From Nocardia vulneris (GTDB lineage: Bacteria; Actinomycetota; Actinomycetes; Mycobacteriales; Mycobacteriaceae), in NCBI RefSeq assembly GCF_001613425.1, contig NZ_BDCI01000008.1, positions 310,001 through 374,000 of the forward strand: a DNA stretch of 64,000 nucleotides, given 5' to 3'. The notes below the pieces were generated by a model. It had not been told where the DNA came from, searched no databases, and was given only the letters and a program-made list of their open reading frames with translations. This document shows, one piece after another, positions 18,243-27,765 of the stretch (position 1 is the stretch's first letter; each line of letters starts with the position of its first letter). The position numbers and the translations under genes were made by a program.

Positions 18243-20684
18243 CTACGCTTCGATCTGCGTGGTCAGCCGACGTTCGGCGAACGAGTGGCCTGCCTCGATC
18301 TGGTAGACACCGGGTACCGGACGCCACGTGTCGCTGTCCTCGTCCCAGATCTGGAAGGCCCGGTCCGGGAGGGTGATTCGCGCCTCGACCAGCTCGCCGG
18401 GATCGGCTTCCACCCGCGTGAACCCCGCCAGCCAGCGGGCTGGTCGGACCACCGAATCCGCGACGGGCGCGAGGTAGACCTGCACCACCTCACCGCCGCG
18501 GCGGGCGCCGGTATTGCGCAGCCGCACGGTCACCGTCGTCGCTTCCCGCTCGATCGACTCGTATTCCCATGTGGTGTAACCGAATCCGTGCCCGAACGGG
18601 TAGGCCGGCGTGCTGCCCGCCCGCTCCCAGGCGCGGTAGCCGATGAACAGATCCTCCCGGTAGACCAATTCGCCGTCGGTCGGCGTGACCTCGGCGACCG
18701 GGCAATCGGCCAGGGCGACCGGCCAGGTGGTCGGCAGCCGTCCACCCGGTTCGGTGCCGCCGAGCAGGACCTCGGCCAGCGCCGCCCCGCCCTGCTGGCC
18801 GGGGAACCAGCTCAGCAGCACTGCCGAAACCTGGTCACGCCAGGGCATTTCCACCGGTGAGCCGGCGTTGACGACCACCACGGTGTGCGGGTTGACCTCG
18901 GCCACGCGGCGCACCAGCTCGTCCTGTCGGCCGGGCAGGCGCAGGTTCGTGCGATCGAAGCCCTCCGATTCCACCTGCTCGGTGGTGGCGACCACGACCA
19001 CCGCGACGTCGGCGTTGCGTGCCGTCTCGACGGCCTCGTCGATCAATTCGTCCGGGTCGCGCCGGGGATCGGCGTGCCCGAGCGTGAAAAGGACAGCCTG
19101 GATGGGCATGTCGGCGAACTTCATCGGGGTGTGCGTCATCGTCACATCGACCGTCGTCCCGGCCGTGAGGTCGACGGTGCCGCGCGTGGTGGGGGTGCCG
19201 AAGAAAGCTTCGAAAGGATCGGAGCCGGTGAGGGTTTCGGCCCCGTCGAACAGCACCGACCCGCCGACCGTGAGCCGGAAATCGCCGATTCCCTTGGTGC
19301 CGAACGCGTGCGCGCCGGTCTCCTCGGGCGTGAAGGTGCCGTGTACCTCGACCGTGTGCAGGTCGGCGTAGGCGACGCCGTCGGGAAGTTCGCCGAGCCA
19401 GTTGACCATGCCGTTGGGCAGCGAACTCTCGCCGAGCAGCGCGCCGTCGGCGTCGAAAATGCGGGCGCGCAGGTCGAATCCGCGGTCGGCGGCGCTGAGT
19501 TCGTCGCTCGGGGCGGCGCCGATCGCGTAGGTCAGGGCGCCGGGCGGCAGCGCCGCGGTCAGTCCGTCGAGCGGGGAGACCACCGAGGCGGGGAACACGG
19601 TCGCCGAGCCGCCGCCGAGGATGCGCGCGTCGCGGGCGGCGAGCCCGAGCAGCGCCACCTTCGTGCCGTCCTTCGCCAAAGGCAGCGCGGGCTGTTCGCC
19701 GACCGGCTCGTTGCGCACCAGAACGAAACCGCGAGCGGCGATTTCGTGTGCCAGCGCGACGCCGTCGATCTCGTCCGGCAGCGCGGTGACCGCGGGCTCG
19801 GCCCCGTCGAGCAGGCCGACCCGCGCCGCCAGCCGCAGCACGTTGCGTACCGCGGCATCCACCACGGACTCCGCGACCTCGCCGTTGCGCACCGCCGCGG
19901 CCAGCGCCGCGCCGTACACGCCCCGCGGTCCCGGCATCGCGACATCGAGTCCGGCGGTGATCGCCGGGACCGTCGCGCGGGCGGCGGTCCAGTCGGAGAC
20001 GACGAAACCGTCGAAACCCCATTCGCCGCGCAATATTCCGGTGAGTAGTGCGTGGTGCTCGGTCATGGTCGGGCCGTTCACCCGGTTGTACGCAGCCATG
20101 ATGCCCCACGGGCCCGCGTCGCGGACGATCGCCTCGAACGGGGCCAGATACAGCTCGCGCAGAGCGCGCGCGGACACCACGTTGTTCACGGTGAAGCGGT
20201 CGGTCTCTGCGTCGTTGGCGACGAAATGTTTGACGGTGGTGCCGATTCCGCCGTCCTGCACGCCGCGGACGTACCCGGTCCCGATCTGCCCGGTGAGGAA
20301 CGGGTCCTCCGAGTAGCACTCGAAATGCCTTCCGCCGAGCGGAGATCGGTGCAGATTCACCGTGGGCGCGAGCAGCACGTGCACGCTCTTGCGCCGCGCC
20401 TCCTGCGCGAGCAGCCTGCCCGCGCGCCGGGCCAGCTCCGGATCCCAGCTCGCGGCGAGCGCGGTCGGTGAGGGCAGCGCGATCGAGGGATCGTCGGCCG
20501 TCCAATGCACCCCGCGCACCCCGATCGGCCCGTCCGACATCACCAGCGAACGCAGCCCGATCTCCGGCAGGGCGGGCAACGACCACATGTCCTGCCCCAT
20601 CAGCAGCCGGGCCTTCGCGTCCAGGTCGAGTTTGCCGATGGCCGCCGCCACGACTTCCTCGCGGGCCGGGTCGAGCTGGGTCAT
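18243..20684 (-). CDS. Glycoside hydrolase family 3 beta-glucosidase with PA14-like insert
   Basis: An 813-residue glycosidase, probably cytoplasmic since no signal peptide is seen. ATG 20684 follows AGAGGAG. The GH3 barrel has MSDGPIGVRG, KHFVANDAETDRFTVNNVVS and the nucleophile Asp in GFDGFVVSDWTAA. The second domain has VALLGLAARDARILGGGSA, then a PA14-type insert (about residues 390-520) as in fungal and Streptomyces beta-glucosidases, then RLPGRQDELVR and a fibronectin III-like C-terminus. It likely cleaves terminal beta-glucosides or related glycosides. The adjacent TetR gene and a dyad in the gap suggest substrate-controlled expression. Confidence 0.92.
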   Translation of the reverse strand: MTQLDPAREEVVAAAIGKLDLDAKARLLMGQDMWSLPALPEIGLRSLVMSDGPIGVRGVHWTADDPSIALPSPTALAASWDPELARRAGRLLAQEARRKSVHVLLAPTVNLHRSPLGGRHFECYSEDPFLTGQIGTGYVRGVQDGGIGTTVKHFVANDAETDRFTVNNVVSARALRELYLAPFEAIVRDAGPWGIMAAYNRVNGPTMTEHHALLTGILRGEWGFDGFVVSDWTAARATVPAITAGLDVAMPGPRGVYGAALAAAVRNGEVAESVVDAAVRNVLRLAARVGLLDGAEPAVTALPDEIDGVALAHEIAARGFVLVRNEPVGEQPALPLAKDGTKVALLGLAARDARILGGGSATVFPASVVSPLDGLTAALPPGALTYAIGAAPSDELSAADRGFDLRARIFDADGALLGESSLPNGMVNWLGELPDGVAYADLHTVEVHGTFTPEETGAHAFGTKGIGDFRLTVGGSVLFDGAETLTGSDPFEAFFGTPTTRGTVDLTAGTTVDVTMTHTPMKFADMPIQAVLFTLGHADPRRDPDELIDEAVETARNADVAVVVVATTEQVESEGFDRTNLRLPGRQDELVRRVAEVNPHTVVVVNAGSPVEMPWRDQVSAVLLSWFPGQQGGAALAEVLLGGTEPGGRLPTTWPVALADCPVAEVTPTDGELVYREDLFIGYRAWERAGSTPAYPFGHGFGYTTWEYESIEREATTVTVRLRNTGARRGGEVVQVYLAPVADSVVRPARWLAGFTRVEADPGELVEARITLPDRAFQIWDEDSDTWRPVPGVYQIEAGHSFAERRLTTQIEA

Positions 20685-20785
20685 GGTGAACTCCTCTGTC
20701 TCGCAATGACAATGCGCGTGGCGGTCGCGAAACAGTCGGCGGTCGCCACGTCGGGCGGAGCGGGCGGCGGGCGCCGCCGCCATGC

Positions 20786-20807
20786 TCACCTAATCCATAG
20801 TAGGTGA
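20786..20807. promoter_or_regulatory. Candidate TetR operator before the GH3 gene
   Basis: TCACCTA (20786-20792) and TAGGTGA (20801-20807) form a perfect 7-bp inverted repeat with an 8-nt spacer, about 100 bp upstream of the GH3 start and just after the tetR stop codon. An upstream tetR on the same strand makes it the obvious candidate regulator. Confidence 0.45.
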
Positions 20808-20831
20808 AGTTATGATTTCGTTACCTTTTGC

Positions 20832-21434
20832 TCAGTCTGCGGGGTCGGCGCCCGGTCCGAGCAGAGCGATGAAGTCCCGAAAGGAATCACCCATGTCAAC
20901 AGTCTGCGGGTCGAGCAGCCATTGCGTCTGCAAACCGTCCATCACCGCGAGCAGCAGCGGCGCGACCTGTTCCGGAGTGCGCCCGCCCGCGAGTCGGTCC
21001 CCGAATTCCGCTCGCAGCAGCTCGGTGACCTTCGCCCTGGCGTTCGCGTACCGCTCGACGAAGTAGGCGCGGGCCGGATGCTGTCCCGTCACGCTTTCGG
21101 CCGCGAGCGCCGTGAACGTCTGCACCACCCCGGGCCGCATCGCGTTGTACTCCACCAACTGCGCGATCGAGGACAACTGCGAACCCGCCGCGGGCCCGGC
21201 CAGGAACGCCGCGGTATCCCAGCGATCCCTGGCCTCCAGCACCGCGACCAGTAGTTCTTCTTTGCTCGCAAAATAGTGCAGCAGCCCGGGCTGCGTCAGC
21301 CCCACCCGCTCGGCCACCGCCGCCAGCGAAGCCCCCCGATATCCCCGCTCCGCGATGACCTCGCGCGCCGCCTCGAGAATCTCCTCCCGCCGCCGATCCG
21401 CCTGCGCCGCCCGACCTCCACGTCCCTCAGTCAC
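20832..21434 (-). CDS. TetR family transcriptional regulator
   Basis: A 200-residue regulator starting at GTG 21434. A TAGGCT box lies 6 nt before the start, so it is probably leaderless. The HTH reads RREEILEAAREVIAERGYRG, then SLAAVAERVGLTQPGLLHYF and ASKEELL. The C-terminal domain has WLLDPQTVDMGDSFRDFIAL, a pattern shared with a group of TetR proteins found beside glycoside hydrolases. It sits directly upstream of GH3 on the same strand. Confidence 0.87.
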   Translation of the reverse strand: MTEGRGGRAAQADRRREEILEAAREVIAERGYRGASLAAVAERVGLTQPGLLHYFASKEELLVAVLEARDRWDTAAFLAGPAAGSQLSSIAQLVEYNAMRPGVVQTFTALAAESVTGQHPARAYFVERYANARAKVTELLRAEFGDRLAGGRTPEQVAPLLLAVMDGLQTQWLLDPQTVDMGDSFRDFIALLGPGADPAD

Positions 21435-21509
21435 CGCCCGAGCCTAATCCGGCGGTCGCGCTGTGCCCTCGATCCCGACCGCGGGCGAACCGGTCACGGA
21501 ACCCGCCGG

Positions 21510-22430
21510 TCAGTGCAACTTGTCGACGACGAGTTTCGTGGCGGCAGCCACCAGGTCGTTGCTGGGTTCGGCTGTTTTGGTGGATTTGCGGGTTTGGATG
21601 GCGAGGACGAGGGGTGCGCGGCCGCCGTCGGGCCAGGTGACGGCGGCGTCGTTGGCCATGCCGTAGTCGCCGGTGCCGGTTTTGTCACCGGTGGTCCAGC
21701 CGGCCGGAACGCCCGCGCGAATTCGCTTGTCGCCGGTGGTGTTCGTCTTCAGCCACTTGGTGAGCTGTTCGCGTTCGGGAGCGCCCAGGGCGTCGCCGAG
21801 GACCAAGGCGCGGTAGTCGGCGGCCAGCGCGGCGGGGGTGGTGGTGTCGCGTTCGTCGTCGGGCAGGGCGGTGTTGAGATCCGGTTCCCAGCGGTCGAGG
21901 CGGCTGACCTGGTCGCCGAGGGTGCGCAGGAAGGCGGTGAGTCCTTGCGGCCCACCGAGTTCGCGCAGCAGCAGGTTGCCCGCGGTGTTGTCGCTCTGGG
22001 TGATCGCGGCATCGGCGATCTGCGCGATGGTCATGCCCTCGGCCACCTTGGTGCTGGTGACCGGCGAATAGGTGACCAGGTCGGCTTCGGTGAAATGCAC
22101 GACCTTGTCGAAGTATCCGGTGGCGAGCGGGTGTGCCTGCAGCAACGCGCCCGCGGCGAGTCCTTTGAAGGTGGACAGGAAGGGCATGCGCTGGTCGGCG
22201 CGGTTGGTCAGCGTCTTCCCGCTGCCGGTGTCGACGGCGAACAGCCCGAGCTGGGCGTCGTACTGCTGTTCCAGCGCGGTCAGTTCGGCGGTGGGGGCGA
22301 CCGCCGCGGTGCTCGCCGCGGATGATTCGGTGTGTGCCGCAGGGGAATCGGTGCCGCAGCCGGCCAGCAGCGGCAGGACCAGCGCGGCGGCGGCCAGCGC
22401 CACCCGGGTATCACGTGTGAACCGAATCAT
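21510..22430 (-). CDS. Class A beta-lactamase, lipoprotein
   Basis: Hydrolyses beta-lactams using an active-site Ser. The 306-residue protein has a signal peptide with lipobox LLAGC (Cys25), so it is likely membrane-anchored. All class A motifs are present: S86-T-F-K89, S146-D-N148, E182-P-D-L-N186 and K250-T-G252. The EPDLN omega loop and overall layout resemble the Nocardia FAR-1/AST-1 and mycobacterial BlaC group. No ampR- or blaI-type regulator is adjacent, so expression may be constitutive. The substrate spectrum cannot be read from sequence. Confidence 0.95.
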   Translation of the reverse strand: MIRFTRDTRVALAAAALVLPLLAGCGTDSPAAHTESSAASTAAVAPTAELTALEQQYDAQLGLFAVDTGSGKTLTNRADQRMPFLSTFKGLAAGALLQAHPLATGYFDKVVHFTEADLVTYSPVTSTKVAEGMTIAQIADAAITQSDNTAGNLLLRELGGPQGLTAFLRTLGDQVSRLDRWEPDLNTALPDDERDTTTPAALAADYRALVLGDALGAPEREQLTKWLKTNTTGDKRIRAGVPAGWTTGDKTGTGDYGMANDAAVTWPDGGRAPLVLAIQTRKSTKTAEPSNDLVAAATKLVVDKLH

Positions 22431-22496
22431 CCCACCACTTTTGCAGGCGGGTGATCATCCGGCAACTGCGACCGCGGTCCGGTTGACCTGCGGAAA

Positions 22497-22532
22497 TGGT
22501 CGCGGGATGCGCATGTGCGCACCCCGCGACCA
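22497..22532 (-). terminator. Terminator hairpin after the catalase gene
   Basis: TGGTCGCGGG (22497-22506) and CCCGCGACCA (22523-22532) form a perfect 10-bp stem; the 16-nt loop contains a further TGCGCA repeat. It lies directly 3' of the catalase stop codon, before the beta-lactamase gene on the same strand. Confidence 0.6.
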
Positions 22533-22537
22533 GGCAC

Positions 22538-24025
22538 TCAGCCCTGTGCGGGCGGCGGTGTCGGCGCGCCGTCGAGCCCGGCGCGCACCCCATCCTCGAT
22601 CCGCTTGCCGATCTCGGGATCCACCTTGGTCCAGTACTCGAAGACGCGGCTCAGCACCGGCTCCTGCACGCCGCCGAGCACATGCCCGACGACGTTGCTC
22701 ACCAGGCGATCCCGCTGCTCATCGTTGAAGACCTCGCGCACCAGGGTGCCCGGCTGGGTGAAATCCCCGTCTTCGGCGTGCTCGAGGTAGCCCGCTCGCA
22801 CCATGGTCGGTTCGAAGTCCCAGAGTCCGCCGTCGGGTGCCTGCGCCGGATCGGCGTGCGGCCCGCCGAACGAATTCGGCGCGTACACCGGCACATTCGC
22901 GTCGTTGTAGAAGTACCGCATGGCGCCCTCCTTGGAGTAGGAGTTCACCTGCGCGGCCCGCGGCAGGTTCGGCGGCAGCTGCGCGTAGTTGGTGCCGATC
23001 CGGTAGCGGTGCGCGTCGGCATAGGCGAACACGCGGCCGAGCAGCATCTTGTCGGGCGAATAGCCGATGCCGGGAACGACATTCGACGGCTCGAAGGCGG
23101 CCTGCTCGATATCGACGAAGTAGTTGGCCGGGTTGCGGTTCAGCGTCCACTTGCCGACCTCGATCAGCGGGTAGTCCTTGTGCGACCACACCTTGGTCAG
23201 GTCGAACGGGTTGAACCGGTAGCTCTCGGCCTCGGCGACCGGCATCACCTGCACGTGCAGCGTCCAGCTGGGGAACTCGCCGCGTTCGATCGCGTCCCAC
23301 AGGTCCTTGCGGTGGTAATCGGCGTTCTCACCGGCGATCCGGTCGGCGTCGGCCTGGGTCAGGTAGTCGACGCCCTGGTCGGTCTTGAAGTGGTACTTCA
23401 CCCAGAAGCGTTCGCCCGCGGCGTTGATCCACTGGTAGGTGTGCGAGCCGTAGCCGTTCATGTGCCGGTAGGTCTTCGGGATGCCGCGGTCGCCCATCAG
23501 CCAGGTCACCTGGTGCGCGGTCTCGGGGCGCAGCGTCCAGAAGTCCCACTGCATGTTGTGGTCGCGAAGTCCGTTGCCGGGCAAGCGCTTCTGCGAACGG
23601 ATGAAGTCGGGGAACTTGATCGGGTCCTTGATGAAGAAGACCGGGGTGTTGTTGCCGACCAGATCGTAGTTGCCGTCTTCGGTGTAGAACTTCACCGCGA
23701 AACCCCGTGGGTCGCGCCAGGTGTCGGGGCTGCCCTGCTCACCGGCGACGGTGGAGAAGCGGACCAGGGACTCGGTGCGCGCGCCGGGCTGGAACAGCTT
23801 GGCTTTGGTATAGCGGCTGACGTCGTTGGTGACGACCAGCTCGCCGTAGGCGCCCGCGCCCTTGGCGTGCACGATCCGCTCCGGCACCCGTTCCCGGTTG
23901 AACTGGGCGAGCTTCTCGATCAGGTAGTGATCGTGCAGCAGGATCGGGCCCTGGGTGCCCGCCGTGAGCGATTCGTTGTCGCTCTCCACCGGGGTTCCGG
24001 TGTTCGTCGTTGTCGGCTTGGTCAT
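22538..24025 (-). CDS. Monofunctional heme catalase
   Basis: Decomposes hydrogen peroxide in the cytoplasm. The 495-residue small-subunit catalase starts at ATG 24025 with GAGGAGG upstream. It shows the catalytic His in [20 protein letters not shown], Asn in [15 protein letters not shown], the NADPH-region [20 protein letters not shown], and the heme-ligand Tyr block [20 protein letters not shown]. It is closest in type to clade 3 catalases (Streptomyces CatA). It lies 59 bp downstream of a Fur-family gene and is very likely its regulatory target. Confidence 0.97.
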   Translation of the reverse strand: MTKPTTTNTGTPVESDNESLTAGTQGPILLHDHYLIEKLAQFNRERVPERIVHAKGAGAYGELVVTNDVSRYTKAKLFQPGARTESLVRFSTVAGEQGSPDTWRDPRGFAVKFYTEDGNYDLVGNNTPVFFIKDPIKFPDFIRSQKRLPGNGLRDHNMQWDFWTLRPETAHQVTWLMGDRGIPKTYRHMNGYGSHTYQWINAAGERFWVKYHFKTDQGVDYLTQADADRIAGENADYHRKDLWDAIERGEFPSWTLHVQVMPVAEAESYRFNPFDLTKVWSHKDYPLIEVGKWTLNRNPANYFVDIEQAAFEPSNVVPGIGYSPDKMLLGRVFAYADAHRYRIGTNYAQLPPNLPRAAQVNSYSKEGAMRYFYNDANVPVYAPNSFGGPHADPAQAPDGGLWDFEPTMVRAGYLEHAEDGDFTQPGTLVREVFNDEQRDRLVSNVVGHVLGGVQEPVLSRVFEYWTKVDPEIGKRIEDGVRAGLDGAPTPPPAQG

Positions 24026-24084
24026 GGTCGAAGCCTCCTCGTCGGTGCGAATGTCCCAGGGGTGGGCTGTCCCCCGGGACTCGA

Positions 24085-24525
24085 TCAGGATTCTTGCCGC
24101 GTGGATGTGCGGCATTGCGGGCACAGACCCCAGAAAACGACTTCTGCCTCGTCGATCGCGAACCCGTGTGCGTCGTCGGGTTCCAGGCACGGGGCTGCGC
24201 CCACGACACAGTCGATGTCCACGACCGTGCCGCAGCTGCGGCACACCAGGTGGTGATGGTTGTCTCCGGTCCGGGTCTCGTACAGCGCCGCCGATCCGGC
24301 GGGCTCGATCCGGCGCAGGATCCCGGCGTGTACGCAGGCCCGCAGGACGTCGTAGACGGCCTGGGTGGAGACCGAACCCAGCGCTTGCCGGACGGTGGCG
24401 GCCACGCGATCCGCATCGGTGTGCGGTGCGGCCGCGACCGCGTCCAACACCGCGATCCGCGGGGCGGTGACCCGCAGACCGGCCGCGCGCAGCTGCGCCT
24501 TGGCGTCGGTGTGGTTGGTGTGCAT
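24085..24525 (-). CDS. Fur-family regulator of catalase (CatR/FurA type)
   Basis: A 146-residue metal-dependent repressor. The start at ATG 24525 gives [20 protein letters not shown]. The winged helix [20 protein letters not shown] and [18 protein letters not shown] is followed by the metal-binding [17 protein letters not shown] and a C-terminal CPQC. The CxxC pairs and His residues fit a peroxide-sensing PerR/CatR or FurA protein. In Streptomyces such a repressor sits beside its catalase gene, as here. It probably represses itself and the catalase until oxidised. Confidence 0.9.
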   Translation of the reverse strand: MHTNHTDAKAQLRAAGLRVTAPRIAVLDAVAAAPHTDADRVAATVRQALGSVSTQAVYDVLRACVHAGILRRIEPAGSAALYETRTGDNHHHLVCRSCGTVVDIDCVVGAAPCLEPDDAHGFAIDEAEVVFWGLCPQCRTSTRQES

Positions 24526-24541
24526 GACTCCGATACTCCCC

Positions 24542-24568
24542 TCTTTTCTGGAATGAGTCAAGAAAAGA
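24542..24568 (-). promoter_or_regulatory. fur-catalase promoter dyad
   Basis: An AT-rich inverted repeat of 8-bp arms, TCTTTTCT (24542-24549) and AGAAAAGA (24561-24568), with an 11-nt spacer, immediately precedes fur. On the minus strand it also contains a -35-like TTGACT. Position, AT richness and symmetry fit a Fur-family operator. Confidence 0.55.
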
Positions 24569-24739
24569 AGGGGTGCGTCATGCCTGGAATACTTCCGGGG
24601 CGGTGGTCGTTGATCACCACTGTCGGCGTCCGGACAGCCCCGGGCCTCACCCTTTGTCGCTGCGTGCGACCACTCGCCGAGAGGCGCTTGTGGGACGTCG
24701 ACACGAGTCGTGACGCTGGCGTGGCGTCCGGCGACTCAG

Positions 24740-24770
24740 CGCCGCCAGGTCGTAGGACCTGGCGGCGTTT
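24740..24770 (+). terminator. Intrinsic terminator with no annotated gene upstream
   Basis: CGCCGCCAGGTC (24740-24751) and GACCTGGCGGCG (24756-24767) make a perfect 12-bp stem with a GTAG loop, followed by TTTGTGGTTT. It is the most U-rich terminator in the window. No plus-strand gene precedes it; the region from 24569 holds no convincing coding frame. It may end a small RNA starting in the fur promoter region, or shield the next gene from read-through. Confidence 0.6.
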
Positions 24771-24822
24771 GTGGTTTCTGACGCGCCGAGCCGGGCTGTC
24801 CCGATCCGGGGGAGTACGGCGA

Positions 24823-24835
24823 TAGCCTCGTGCGC
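24823..24835 (+). promoter_or_regulatory. -10 box for leaderless transcription of serine hydrolase A
   Basis: TAGCCT at 24823-24828 is followed by a 7-nt gap and ATG 24836. The same element (TAACCT, 7 nt, ATG) precedes the tandem paralogue at 26242-26254. TANNNT at this distance is the usual leaderless promoter layout in actinobacteria, and it decides the start codon. Confidence 0.6.
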
Positions 24836-26188
24836 ATGGGGCGATGCAGTGGATTCCTGGTCGGGTTCGCCGCGCTGGCACTGATGGCCGGGAACCTGTG
24901 CACCGGCGCCGCGCACGCGGCCCCGGACCGTGCGTCCGGCGACGTGCGCTGTGCGGTGTCGGCGGGTCGCGAGTTCGCCCGCGCCGAGCCCGAGCAGGTC
25001 GGCCTGGACCGCGATCGGCTCGCCGACGCGTTGACCTTCGCCGCCACCCGGGCCCGTTTCAACGTGCAGGTGTTCCGGCACAACTGCCTGATCGGCGAAG
25101 GCCCGACGAACGCACAGACCGGCAACGTCGCGTGGAACATCTGGAGCTCCACCAAGAGCATCGTGTCACTGCTCGCGGGAATCGCTTGGGATCGAGGCGA
25201 ACTCGATCTCGACGCGCCGATCGACCGGTACCTGCCCGCGGGACTCGGGGACGCCGAGCATCGCTCGATCACCGTGGAAAATCTGCTCACCGAAACCTCG
25301 GGCATGCGGGTCGGCGCGCTCACCGAGGGCATCACCGGCGTGATCCCGATCGATCCGAACAGCGCGGTGCAGGCCTTGGGCATGCCGCTGGATCACCCGC
25401 CGGGCACCACGTTCCGGTACAGCCAGCGCAATGTCGACCTGCTCACCTATGTGATGGAGCTGGCGGTGGGCGAGCCGTTGCAGCAGTTCGCGCAGCGCGA
25501 GCTGTTCGACCCGCTCGGTATCGAACGCGGCGACTACTACTGGGCCCGGGATCGTGCCGGGCACACCTACGGCTACGCGCACCTGATGATCCCGCCGAAC
25601 GATTTCGCCAAGCTCGGCCTGCTGGTGAGCAACGACGGGCGTTGGGGCGCACAGCAAATCGTCTCGACCGAGTACCTGCGCGCGGCACTGCGGCCCTCCG
25701 AGCCGAACGAATGTTACGGCTACCTGTTCTGGCTCGGGCCCGAGTGCGCGGCACCGCTCTACAACGTGCCGGAAGACATCTTCATGATGGACGGGCTGGG
25801 CATGCAGAACGTCTTCGGCATCCCCAGCCTCGATCTGACGGTGGTCTGGACCGGTTTCTTCGGCAACAAGAGCAGCGGCGGATTGACCGGCACCCTGCAG
25901 AATCAGGCGGAGCTGCCCTACGAATTCTTCCGGAAACTCTTCGCCGCCTTCCATGATCGACCCCTGCCCGACCCCGGCCCGTTCGTCGAGCCGCCGGTGC
26001 GGCTGGACCCGCGGACCTACGTCGACGAGGACATTCTGCTCGCGGTGTTCGGCATCGGCCCGAATGCCTATCCGGGCTGCAACGTCTTCTCCTGCCTGGA
26101 CTATCCACTGGCTCCGCCCTTTTGGGATACCGCGCCGGGCTGTGCGATTCTGCTGTGCCTCGGGCCCGGTGCGCCAGGAATTCGCTGA
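24836..26188 (+). CDS. Secreted serine hydrolase, class C beta-lactamase fold, copy A
   Basis: A 450-residue exported protein with a signal peptide ending about AHA-29. The SxxK pair is S104-S-T-K107 in WNIWSSTKSIVSLLAG, and a YSQ near FRYSQRNVDLLTYVMEL stands in for the YxN motif, placing it in the Beta-lactamase (PF00144-type) superfamily of esterases and peptidases. The C-terminus is rich in proline and has paired cysteines (YPGCNVFSC, TAPGCAILLC), suggesting disulfides outside the cell. True beta-lactamase activity is not implied. It is followed after 66 bp by a close paralogue with the same layout. The natural substrate is unknown. Confidence 0.85.
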   Translation: MGRCSGFLVGFAALALMAGNLCTGAAHAAPDRASGDVRCAVSAGREFARAEPEQVGLDRDRLADALTFAATRARFNVQVFRHNCLIGEGPTNAQTGNVAWNIWSSTKSIVSLLAGIAWDRGELDLDAPIDRYLPAGLGDAEHRSITVENLLTETSGMRVGALTEGITGVIPIDPNSAVQALGMPLDHPPGTTFRYSQRNVDLLTYVMELAVGEPLQQFAQRELFDPLGIERGDYYWARDRAGHTYGYAHLMIPPNDFAKLGLLVSNDGRWGAQQIVSTEYLRAALRPSEPNECYGYLFWLGPECAAPLYNVPEDIFMMDGLGMQNVFGIPSLDLTVVWTGFFGNKSSGGLTGTLQNQAELPYEFFRKLFAAFHDRPLPDPGPFVEPPVRLDPRTYVDEDILLAVFGIGPNAYPGCNVFSCLDYPLAPPFWDTAPGCAILLCLGPGAPGIR

Positions 26189-26254
26189 ATCTCGGCCCGG
26201 CCGGCATCCGTCATTCCCGGGTCTGTCCTGGACGCACGCGATAACCTCGTGTCC

Positions 26255-27610
26255 ATGGGGCGATTCGGTGGATTCCTGATCGGGTTCGCTGCGCTATCGC
26301 TGGTGGCGGGCCACGGCGTCGTCGCGAGCGCGCAGGCGGCGCCTGACCGGATATCGGAGACGGCGAGTTGTGCGGTGTCGTCCGGTCGCGATTTCGCCAG
26401 GGCCGAACCGGAGCAGGTCGGCGTGGACCGGCAACGGCTCAGTGCCGCATTGCAGTTCGCCGCCACCCGAAACCGGTTGAACGTCCAGGTGTTCCGGCAC
26501 AACTGCCTGATCGGCGAAGGGCCGACGAACGCGCAGACCGGTGATACTGCGTGGAACATCTGGAGTGCCACGAAGAGTGTGGTCTCGCTGCTCGCCGGAA
26601 TCGCCTGGGACCAGGGCAAGCTCGATATCGACGCCCGCATAGACCGGTACCTGCCGCCCGGCCTCGGCGATGCCGAGCATCGCTCGATCACCGTGGCGAA
26701 TCTGCTCACCGAGACCTCGGGGATGAAGGTCGGCGTGCTGACCGAGGGTGCCACCGCGGTGATTCCGATCGATCCGAACAGCGCGGTGCAGGCGTTGGGG
26801 GTGCCGCTGGACAACCCGCCCGGCACCGTTTTCAGCTACAGCCAGCGCAACGTCGATCTGCTCACCTACGTCATGGAGCTGGCGATCGGCGAACCGCTCC
26901 AGCAGTTCGCGCAGCGCGAGCTGTTCGACCCGCTCGGCATCGAACGCGGCGACTACTACTGGGCGCGGGACCGTTCCGGACATACCTACGGCTACGCCCA
27001 CTTGATGATCCCGCCCAACGACTTCGCCAAGCTCGGACTGCTCGTCAGCAATGACGGGCGCTGGGGCACAACGCAACTCGTCTCGCGGGAGTATCTGCGG
27101 CAGGCGCGCACACCGTCGGCGACCAACCGCTGCTACGGCTATCTGTTCTGGCTCGGGCCGGGTTGCGCCGAGTCCGCGGCCATTCTGCCGTCCGATGTGT
27201 ACATGATGGCCGGACTCGGCATGCAGAACGTCTTCATCATGCCGAGTCTCGATCTCACGGTGGTGTGGACGGGGTTCTACGGCAACGTCAGCCAGTACGG
27301 TCTGTCCGGCGTAATCCAGAACACCCAGGAACTGCCGTACGAGTTCTTCCGCAGGCTCTTCGCGGCATTTCACGAGCCGCCGATCCCCGACCCGGGGCCG
27401 TACGTCGAACCGCCGATCCGGCTCAACCCCGGCCAGTTCGTCGACTTCAACTTCGTGCTGGCGGTTTTCGGCGCGGGGCCGTTCGCCTATCCCGGCTGCA
27501 ACGTCCTGTCCTGCCTGAATTCGCCACTCGCGCCGCCATTCTGGGACACCGCGCCGGGTTGCGCCATCATGGTCTGCCTGGGCCCCGGCGCACCCGGCAT
27601 TCGCAGGTAG
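26255..27610 (+). CDS. Secreted serine hydrolase, class C beta-lactamase fold, copy B
   Basis: The tandem paralogue of the preceding gene, 451 residues, very similar along its whole length including WNIWSATKSVVSLLAG (SxxK), FSYSQRNVDLLTYVMEL and the cysteine-paired tail (YPGCNVLSC, TAPGCAIMVC). The signal peptide ends near AQAAP. ATG 26255 is selected by its 7-nt distance from TAACCT (26242-26247) and by alignment with copy A. Each copy has its own promoter box, so they can be expressed separately. Divergence is concentrated in the signal peptide and in surface segments near ECAAPLYNVPEDI/GCAESAAILPSDV. Confidence 0.85.
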   Translation: MGRFGGFLIGFAALSLVAGHGVVASAQAAPDRISETASCAVSSGRDFARAEPEQVGVDRQRLSAALQFAATRNRLNVQVFRHNCLIGEGPTNAQTGDTAWNIWSATKSVVSLLAGIAWDQGKLDIDARIDRYLPPGLGDAEHRSITVANLLTETSGMKVGVLTEGATAVIPIDPNSAVQALGVPLDNPPGTVFSYSQRNVDLLTYVMELAIGEPLQQFAQRELFDPLGIERGDYYWARDRSGHTYGYAHLMIPPNDFAKLGLLVSNDGRWGTTQLVSREYLRQARTPSATNRCYGYLFWLGPGCAESAAILPSDVYMMAGLGMQNVFIMPSLDLTVVWTGFYGNVSQYGLSGVIQNTQELPYEFFRRLFAAFHEPPIPDPGPYVEPPIRLNPGQFVDFNFVLAVFGAGPFAYPGCNVLSCLNSPLAPPFWDTAPGCAIMVCLGPGAPGIRR

Positions 27611-27765
27611 CGCTCGTTCGATCCGCTAGGCGCAGTGCGGTCAGGGGTTCGCTCGGCGGGTGGGTGGGGCAACGTGGTTCGGTGGAAGGGGCAGCCTGCT
27701 GCGGAGGGTGCACCGCGGCAACTCGCGTCGGTCTCGGCGCGAACGCCTACGACCGCATGTAGTAG

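Noticed and set aside
24836..27610. Tandem genes as true class C beta-lactamases
   Set aside because: SxxK is present but the YxN is YSQ and no clear KTG is seen; the long Pro/Cys tail is not AmpC-like. Called generic serine hydrolases.
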